This document shows positions 1 through 6,400 of a stretch of 7,609 bases of DNA, one piece after another. The notes below the pieces were generated by a model that was not told the origin of the DNA, ran no database searches, and saw only the letters and a list, made by a program, of their open reading frames with translations. Numbering within the stretch: the first letter of the stretch is position 1; each line of letters starts with the position of its first letter. This DNA is from an uncultured Eubacteriaceae bacterium (GTDB lineage: Bacteria; Bacillota; Clostridia; Lachnospirales; CAG-274), in the NCBI GenBank assembly GCA_946534775.1, contig CAMNCZ010000041.1, forward strand, positions 1 through 7,609, read 5' to 3'. A program made the position numbers and the translations under genes.

Positions 1-22
1 GAAATCTATGATTTCGTGACGT

Positions 23-48
23 TTATCGGAAGTTTTAACTTCCGATAA
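23..48 (+). repeat. Perfect inverted repeat / stem-loop in the leader of the first gene
   Basis: The arms TTATCGGAAGT (23-33) and ACTTCCGATAA (38-48) are perfectly complementary over 11 bp and enclose a TTTA loop. No T-run follows on either strand, so this is not a standard intrinsic terminator. A third copy of the left-arm core, TTTATCGGAA, lies at 77-86 and overlaps the ribosome binding site of the deacetylase gene. The element could be an operator for a dimeric repressor, or an RNA hairpin that competes with a second pairing described in the findings. The repeat is seen directly; any regulatory role is inference. Confidence 0.7.
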
Positions 49-76
49 TATAAATAAGTATATTTTCGGCAAAATA

Positions 77-90
77 TTTATCGGAAAGGG
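77..90 (+). promoter_or_regulatory. Ribosome binding site of the deacetylase gene, overlapped by a repeat copy
   Basis: GGAAAGGG at 83-90 sits 8 bases before the ATG at 99 and is the only plausible Shine-Dalgarno sequence there. An ATG at 91 is closer but runs into TGA after three codons, which supports 99 as the start. The first part of the site, TTTATCGGAA at 77-86, exactly repeats positions 22-31 and is complementary to 40-49 over at least nine bases. The ribosome binding site could therefore be masked in one RNA fold. I could not pick out a convincing -35/-10 promoter pair in this leader, although AT-rich TATAAT-like strings occur around 44-64. Confidence 0.5.
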
Positions 91-98
91 ATGTTTAT

Positions 99-899
99 AT
101 GATAAATTTTGACAGATTCCCGAATGGGGCAAGAAAAGCACTTACTATGAGTTATGATGACGGCAAGTATTATGACAAAAAACTTATAGAGATATTTAAC
201 AAATACGGCATACGCGGCACTTTTCACATAAATGCGGGGTATCTTAACGACAAAAGCAAGGACAGGATAGACGATACCGAGGCAGCGGAGCTTTACAAGG
301 GGCACGAGATATCGGCGCACGGCTTTACACACCGCAGCCTTGGCATAGTTCCGCGAGAATTGCAGGTGGCGGAGGTATGGAAGGACAGGCTTGCCCTTGA
401 AAAGCTTGCGGGGTATCCCGTGCGCGGTATGTCCTATCCAAACGGCCTTTACACCGACGATACGGTCGCAATTTTAAAGGCCTGCGGCATAGAATACTGC
501 CGCGTTGTGGAGACCACGGGGGATTTTAAGCTGCCCGCCGACCCGATGCGCTGGCACGGCACCTGTCACCACAACGACAGACTGCTTGAATATGCACAAA
601 AATTTATTGACCAACCGCACAAAAACCGTCCGCATCTTTTGTATGTATGGGGACACGCAAAGGAATTTGAAGTTGACGGCAAGTGGGATATGATAGAGGA
701 ATTTTGCAAGATGACAGGCGGCAGGGACGATATCTGGTACGCGACAAATATCGAGATAATCGATTACCTCAACGCCCTTAAACAGCTGAGATTTTCCGCC
801 GACTGTTCTATGGTATTCAACCCCACCGCCTACAAACTTTGTTTTTCGCAGGACGGCGAGGCCGTATCGATACAGGCGGGAGAAACATTAAAGTTTTAA
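99..899 (+). CDS. Polysaccharide deacetylase family protein (NodB/CE4-like fold), no signal peptide
   Basis: This 266-residue protein belongs to the NodB-homology (CE4) superfamily of metal-dependent de-N/O-acetylases. CE4 motifs can be followed in order: M-S-Y-D-D-G at 17-22, where D20 and D21 fit the catalytic base and metal ligand; H-x-x-x-H at 74-78 (H74, H78, metal ligands) after G-H-E-I; R-x-x-x-Y-P-N-G at 109-116; and W-G-H with H186, followed by E189. The last ~40 residues look like a small beta extension (N-P-T-A at 222-225, Q-A-G-E-T near the end). The Y-D-D-G and W-G-H-x-x-E pattern recalls the subgroup compared with gellan lyase N-termini rather than classical chitin or peptidoglycan deacetylases. 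There is no signal peptide or membrane segment, so it probably acts in the cytoplasm and its substrate is unknown. The ATG follows GGAAAGGG by 8 bases. Superfamily assignment is firm; activity and substrate are inferred. Confidence 0.88.
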   Translation: MINFDRFPNGARKALTMSYDDGKYYDKKLIEIFNKYGIRGTFHINAGYLNDKSKDRIDDTEAAELYKGHEISAHGFTHRSLGIVPRELQVAEVWKDRLALEKLAGYPVRGMSYPNGLYTDDTVAILKACGIEYCRVVETTGDFKLPADPMRWHGTCHHNDRLLEYAQKFIDQPHKNRPHLLYVWGHAKEFEVDGKWDMIEEFCKMTGGRDDIWYATNIEIIDYLNALKQLRFSADCSMVFNPTAYKLCFSQDGEAVSIQAGETLKF

Positions 900-935
900 A
901 ACAGCTTGTAATTCGTATGTATTGGAGGTTTTTAA

Positions 936-2231
936 ATGAACTTCATTGATATAATAAACAAAAAACGCACAAAACGTGAACTCACGACAGAGGAGATATA
1001 TTTTGTTATCGACCAGATAGGCAAATCGCCCGATTATCAGTTTTCGGCGCTTTTGATGGCGATATGTCTTAACGGTATGACACACCGCGAAATTGCCGAC
1101 CTTACGGGCGCTATGCTTTATTCGGGCGATATAATAGACCTTAACGCGATAGAGGGCATAAAGGTGGACAAGCACAGCACGGGCGGCGTGGCAGACACCA
1201 CTACCCTTGTATTGGCGCCGCTTACGGCAAGCTGCGGGCTGCCCGTGGTAAAAATGTCGGGGCGCGGTCTCGGCCACACGGGCGGCACGCTTGACAAGCT
1301 TGAAAGCATACCGGGCTTTAACATCGCGCTGACGCAAAACGAGGCCATAAAACAGGTGAACGACATAAAGGCGGTCATTATGGGACAGACGGGCAAGCTT
1401 TGTCCCGCAGACGGCTATTTGTACAAGCTGCGCGACGTTACGGGCACGGTGCAGAGCATACCGCTTATCGCAAGCAGCATAATGAGCAAGAAACTCGCCG
1501 CAGGCACCGATGCGATAGTGCTTGATGTAAAATGCGGCAGCGGCGCTTTTATGAAAAACATAGACGATGCCCGCGCACTTGCAAACGAAATGGTCGAGAT
1601 AGGCAGGCAGTTAAGGCGAAAAGTCACCGCCATAATAACCGATATGGACCAACCGCTTGGCAACAATATCGGCAACACGCTTGAAGTCATCGAGGCGGCA
1701 GAGATATTAAAGGGCAACATAAAAGGCGATCTGTACGAAGTTTCGCTGACACTCGGCGCGGAAATGCTGGTTTTGGGCGGCCTTGCAAAAGATACCGTTT
1801 CTGCCCGCGAAATGCTCGAAGAAAACATAAAAAACGGCAAGGGCCTTGCAAAATTCAGGGAGATAATCGTGCGGCAGGGCGGTTCGCCTTATGTGCTTGA
1901 CGATTATTCGCGTTTCAAACAGCCCAAACTCAAAAAGGAGATATATCTTAAAAAGGGCTATGTGACCGCCTTTGACACCGAATCGGTCGGCAGGGCTTCC
2001 GCCGCACTGGGTGCAGGCAGAACAAGCTATGATATGCCTATAGATTATTCGGCGGGCATAGTTATAAATTACAGAAAGGGCGATCTATACGACGGCAAAA
2101 AGCCGTTTGCGGTGATGTATTCCGATGATAAGTACAAGCTGAAAGACGGGGAAGAGATATTTGTCGAAGCAGTTGAAACGGGCAGCGAACAGCCTGAAAA
2201 GACTTCTCCTGTTATAGAAATGATCCGCTGA
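936..2231 (+). CDS. pdp: Pyrimidine-nucleoside phosphorylase
   Basis: This cytoplasmic enzyme reversibly phosphorolyses uridine, thymidine and deoxyuridine to the free base plus (deoxy)ribose-1-phosphate. At 431 residues it is close to the ~433 usual in Firmicutes. The phosphate-binding loop K-H-S-T-G-G-V is at 79-85. The thymidine/pyrimidine phosphorylase signature [16 protein letters not shown] is at 108-123. R-D-V-T-G-T at 166-171 and I-A-S-S-I-M-S-K-K at 178-186 carry the R, S and K that bind the base. D-V-K-C-G-S-G-A-F at 197-205 is the conserved core. K106, two residues before S108, sits where, as I recall, broad-specificity enzymes have Lys and E. coli thymidine phosphorylase (DeoA) has Met, so Pdp fits better than strict DeoA. 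GGAGG at 924-928 is 7 bases before the ATG. The product feeds DeoB, encoded next. Confident on family; the uridine/thymidine preference is inferred. Confidence 0.95.
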   Translation: MNFIDIINKKRTKRELTTEEIYFVIDQIGKSPDYQFSALLMAICLNGMTHREIADLTGAMLYSGDIIDLNAIEGIKVDKHSTGGVADTTTLVLAPLTASCGLPVVKMSGRGLGHTGGTLDKLESIPGFNIALTQNEAIKQVNDIKAVIMGQTGKLCPADGYLYKLRDVTGTVQSIPLIASSIMSKKLAAGTDAIVLDVKCGSGAFMKNIDDARALANEMVEIGRQLRRKVTAIITDMDQPLGNNIGNTLEVIEAAEILKGNIKGDLYEVSLTLGAEMLVLGGLAKDTVSAREMLEENIKNGKGLAKFREIIVRQGGSPYVLDDYSRFKQPKLKKEIYLKKGYVTAFDTESVGRASAALGAGRTSYDMPIDYSAGIVINYRKGDLYDGKKPFAVMYSDDKYKLKDGEEIFVEAVETGSEQPEKTSPVIEMIR

Positions 2232-2267
2232 AAAGGTATGCGCGGGCAAAAAACGAAAACCGCTTTT

Positions 2268-2275
2268 GGGAGGTG
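2268..2275 (+). promoter_or_regulatory. Shine-Dalgarno that decides the deoB start
   Basis: GGGAGGTG matches the 16S rRNA 3' end very well. A GTG at 2273-2275 opens the longest frame but lies inside this site, so it cannot be the initiation codon. The in-frame TTG at 2282-2284 is 6 bases after the site and gives a protein that begins directly at the first beta strand of the phosphopentomutase fold. Confidence 0.8.
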
Positions 2276-2281
2276 TATATT

Positions 2282-3433
2282 TTGGCAAGAGCAATAATAA
2301 TAGTACTTGATGCGGTCGGTATAGGCGAACTGCCCGACGCGGCGGAATACGGCGACGAAGGCAGCAATACTTTAATGCACATAAAAGCCGCAGTACCCGA
2401 AACAACTTTAAAAAATATGTGTAAAATGGGCCTTGGTCTTATAGAGGACTGCGGCAACATTTACGACAAGACGGACAATCCGCTCGGTTTTTACGGCAAG
2501 GCAGCTGAGGTCTCAAAGGGAAAGGACACCACGACAGGCCATTGGGAGATAGCGGGTCTTGAACTTTCCACCCCGTTTCCGACTTATCCGCACGGATTTC
2601 CGAAAGAGGTAATTGAAGAATTTGAAAAACGTATAGGCAGAAAAATTTTGGGCAACTACCCCGCCTCGGGCACGGAGATAATAAAAGAACTCGGCGCCGA
2701 ACACATAAAAACGGGCTTTCCCATTGTATATACCTCGGCGGACAGTGTTTTTCAGATAGCGGCGCACAAAGGCGTTATCCCGCTTGAAACTTTATACGAC
2801 TACTGCCGCACAGCCCGCGGACTTTTGCAGGGCAAACACGGTGTGGCAAGGGTTATTGCAAGGCCTTTCGAGGGCGAAGAGGGCAATTTTGTAAGAACTT
2901 CCGAACGGCACGATTTTTCACTGCCGCCAACGGGCAAAACGCTTCTTGACTATGTGAAAGAGGCGGGTATGCAGGTAAAGGCAGTGGGCAAAATAAAGGA
3001 TATATTTGCAGACACGGGCATCACCGAACACGCCCCCACAAGCGGCAACGCGCAGGGCATAGAAGAAACTTTGCGCTTTATAAAGCAGGATTTTGACGGG
3101 CTTATTTTTACAAACCTTGTCGATACGGATATGCTTTACGGCCACCGCAATGATGTACGGGGCTTTTCGGCGGCACTTGAATATTTTGATGCGAAATTGC
3201 CCGAAATACTTGACAATTTACACAAAGATGATTTATTATTTATAACAGCCGACCACGGCTGCGACCCAACCACGGCATCTACCGACCATTCACGCGAATA
3301 TATATTTATTCTCGGTGTCGGAGGCAATATAAAAGGAAACATCGGCACACGCGCCACCTACAGCGATATAGGCAAGACAGCCGCCGATTTTCTGAACATC
3401 CCCAACGAATTAAAGGGAAATGTAATAAAATAA
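2282..3433 (+). CDS. deoB: Phosphopentomutase (TTG start)
   Basis: DeoB interconverts (deoxy)ribose-1-phosphate and the 5-phosphate, linking nucleoside breakdown to central carbon metabolism. It is a cytoplasmic, Mn-dependent member of the alkaline phosphatase superfamily. From the TTG at 2282 it has 383 residues, close to the usual ~390. The ligands expected from Bacillus cereus phosphopentomutase are all present: D10 in [10 protein letters not shown]83 in K-D-T-T-T-G-H-W-E (the phosphorylated Thr), D154 in T-S-A-D-S, D283 and H288 in D-T-D-M-L-Y-G-H, D324 and H325 in T-A-D-H-G, and H336 in T-D-H-S-R-E-Y. The inserted cap domain, about residues 95-215, contains the conserved I-A-R-P-F (192-196). 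It follows pdp by 50 bases, which fits a shared nucleoside-salvage operon; deoC, cdd and a purine nucleoside phosphorylase gene are not in the window. Nothing suggests damage. The start choice is inference; the identity is firm. Confidence 0.95.
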   Translation: MARAIIIVLDAVGIGELPDAAEYGDEGSNTLMHIKAAVPETTLKNMCKMGLGLIEDCGNIYDKTDNPLGFYGKAAEVSKGKDTTTGHWEIAGLELSTPFPTYPHGFPKEVIEEFEKRIGRKILGNYPASGTEIIKELGAEHIKTGFPIVYTSADSVFQIAAHKGVIPLETLYDYCRTARGLLQGKHGVARVIARPFEGEEGNFVRTSERHDFSLPPTGKTLLDYVKEAGMQVKAVGKIKDIFADTGITEHAPTSGNAQGIEETLRFIKQDFDGLIFTNLVDTDMLYGHRNDVRGFSAALEYFDAKLPEILDNLHKDDLLFITADHGCDPTTASTDHSREYIFILGVGGNIKGNIGTRATYSDIGKTAADFLNIPNELKGNVIK

Positions 3434-3461
3434 AGAAGAAAGAAGGAGGAACAACCATACA

Positions 3462-6400
3462 ATGAAAATACGCAGACTTATCTCGGGCGTAATGTGTGGC
3501 ATAATGACTATGGGTGTTATGAATTTTCGGACCTTTGCGGCCGACAGCGTAAATATCACCGTAGGCAGCGGCGGTTTTGCCACCGTACAGCAGGCGATAG
3601 ACAGCGTTAAAGCGGGCCAAAGCGCCGTTATAACCATCACCCCGGGAACTTATGAAGAAGGCGTTGTTGTGGACAAGCCCAATATAAAACTTGTAAACAA
3701 CAACAAATCAAAAGAGGCGGTAATAACCTACGACCGCGGCCCCGCACACAGCGACCCCGCCAAAAAGCTGGGCACGGAAAAATCCGCTACGTTTTTGGTA
3801 ACGGAAAAGGCGACGGGATTTTCCGCCGACAATATTGTCTTTAAAAACACCTACAATATAGGCACAAGTTTTGAACAAGGTCAGGCGGTAGCCTTTGAGA
3901 GCCTTGCGGATAAGGTGGTGCTTGAAAACTGTTCGTTTATCGGCAGGCAGGACACGCTTTATTTAAAGGGCGCTTCAAAGGGCAAGGAGACCTACGGCAG
4001 TGCAAACCCCGCCAGGGTATATCTTAAAAACTGCTATATAGAGGGCACGGTCGATTTTATCTTCGGCGATGCCACCGCATATTTTGACAACTGCAAGCTT
4101 TTTATGGCTTACAGCGAAAAAGGCGGTCACTTTACCGCGGCAAACACTACCCTTTTCAACATAGGCTATGTGTTTGACAGATGTCAGTTTTTAACGGACG
4201 ACAAATACAAGACCGATTCGGCGGCAGCTGCCAAAGTCGATCTGGGCAGACCGTGGCAGGCAAACACCACCTACCCCAACAGCGGTTCTTACACGGCGAT
4301 AATAAACAGCAAAATGTCCGATGTTATCAAAAAAGAGGGCTTTTCCGTTTGGGGCGACGAAACCGTTACAAACAAGGTGCGTTATTACGAGTACGGCACG
4401 ACCGACCTTAAAGGCCGCCCGACGGATATCTCAAAGAGAGATAAAAATATCTGCAAGATACTTACGGCACAGCAGGCAGCGTTATTTACGCCCTACACCG
4501 TTTTAAGCGGCAGCGACAGCTGGAACCCTCTCAAAGCGAAAAAGACAAACGAAAGCGCTTTTGACGTAACTCTCGACAAATATTCCATAGAACTGCCGCA
4601 GGGCGAGACCACATCGATAAAGGCATTTTCACAAAACAACAAGATAAAAAGCTTTTCATCAAGCGACAGCAATATTGCTGCGGTAGATGAAAACGGCAAA
4701 ATAACCGCAGTTTCACAGGGCAGCGCCGAAATAACGGCAGAGGGCGAAAACGGCTTTGCCGCAAGCGCAAAAATCAGCGTAAAACCGACCAGAACGGCCG
4801 CTCCCACCATAAAGGAGATATCAATAGACCATATAAGCACATTTGCACCCGGTACAACAATGACCGTAAACTACAGCTATGCGCTTGAAAGCGACAACAA
4901 GGACGATGCCGCAAGAATAAGCTGGTATCTGCTTAAAGACGGCCGGGAGATACTCCTTAAAAAAGGCGTCGGCGCAGCCTACAGGACATACACCATACAG
5001 TCAAGCGAGGTGGGCTGCAAATACAAGGCAACGGTGGAACCCGCCACCAAAACTTCCTACGGCGATTACGGCAAGGCGGTCTCCGTGACGGATGACAACA
5101 CCGTATCGGGCAGCAGCTCGACAGTTATACTGACAGGCTTCAACGAGGACACGAAGCTTTTTGAGGCAACAAACAACTGGACGGCCGACAAAACGGCGGA
5201 CAATTATCTTATAACCGCAAACTGCACCGAAAAAGAACCTTCGACCATTAAATATACAACAGATATAGAAAACCCGTATCTGCGCGTAAAAATGCGCTTT
5301 AACCCGCAGGGCACGGGCCTTTCGGCTGAAGATTACGCAAATATCTATATCAACAAAACCGAAACCGAGGGTTACAAGCTTAATATCGCACGCGGCAGCA
5401 ATATGCAAAGCCTTAAACTTTACATCTACAAAGTGACGGCAGAGGGTGAAAAGCTGCTTGCAAGCGACGAAAACACGCTTAAAAACAAGGTCAACCAAAA
5501 CAGCGGCGAAAACAATCCGTTTTTCTATATAGATTTTTACAAAAACGCGGACACGCTTACCGCAGTTTTCAGACTTGACGGCGATACGGAGGACCTTTGC
5601 AAGATAACGGGCCGCGATACGGCGCCTTTAAAGGGCGGCAGCCTTTATGCGGAGTTTATCGGCAAGGGCGGTATATGGCAGCTTGACACATTAAGCCTTG
5701 AAAACAGTGATAACAAGGCCAAAGAAAACGCTATACACGTTTACCTTGCGGGCGATTCCACCGTTAAGGACTACGGCACCAGCAACACGATAGGCGGCTG
5801 GGGCGAATTTATAAAGGACTATTTCACCGACGATGTGGTAATAGTAAACAAGGCCGAGGGCGGCAGAAGCACACGTTCCTACCTTAACCAGGGCAGACTT
5901 GACGAGATACTTTCGCTTGCACAGCCGGGCGATTATCTGTTTATACAGTTTGGCCACAACGATGCGCGCGACGACGACCCCGCAACTATGGAACACAAGG
6001 TACAGCTGGGTACGCCCGACGAGGACGGCATTTATCCGTCTATCCCCGCGGTAAAGACCAAGACCCCGCAGTATATAATTGATTTTTACAAGAACGACCC
6101 CTACCCCTACGGTGACACTTTCTATCCCTACGAATCGGGTACGTTCAAATGGTATTACGAGCAGTATATAAACGCTGCCAAGGAAAAAGGTATGATACCC
6201 GTTGTCATTACACCCGTGTGCCGCGTATTCTTTGACGAAAACGGCAAGATAACCCCGCACTTCGGCGCAGACAACGGCTATGTAGAGGCCGTAAGGCAGG
6301 TAGCAAAGGAAAACAACTGTACGCTTATAGATATGTACGATATAACTTCATCGCTTTACGAAAGCTACGGCGAGTTATCCACACAGGTGCTGCACAATGT

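Noticed and set aside
1..48. Frame 1 is open from the window edge to a TAA at 46-48 (15 codons), possibly the tail of an upstream gene
   Set aside because: It is too short to recognise, would run through the perfect hairpin, and the other two forward frames close at 9-11 and 17-19, so the upstream gene end cannot be assigned.
2242..2263. Possible GCGG...CCGC hairpin between pdp and deoB as a terminator
   Set aside because: The stem is only about four base pairs with a long A-rich loop, and the short T-run after it merges into the deoB ribosome binding site; too weak to call.
4181..4506. Two short + strand frames overlapping the pectin methylesterase domain
   Set aside because: They are out of frame with a region whose CE8 motifs (L-G-R-P-W and surroundings) are clearly encoded in the main frame.
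5691..6260. Long minus-strand open frame (189 codons) opposite the CE12 domain, and a similar one at 5001-5498
   Set aside because: The predicted proteins show no recognisable motif, lack a convincing ribosome binding site, and are antisense to strongly conserved coding sequence; they reflect codon bias on the real strand.
6375..6383. TTATCCACA, a consensus DnaA box
   Set aside because: It is a single copy inside the CE12 coding region (encoding Leu-Ser-Thr), with no cluster or AT-rich unwinding region, so chance is the simplest explanation.
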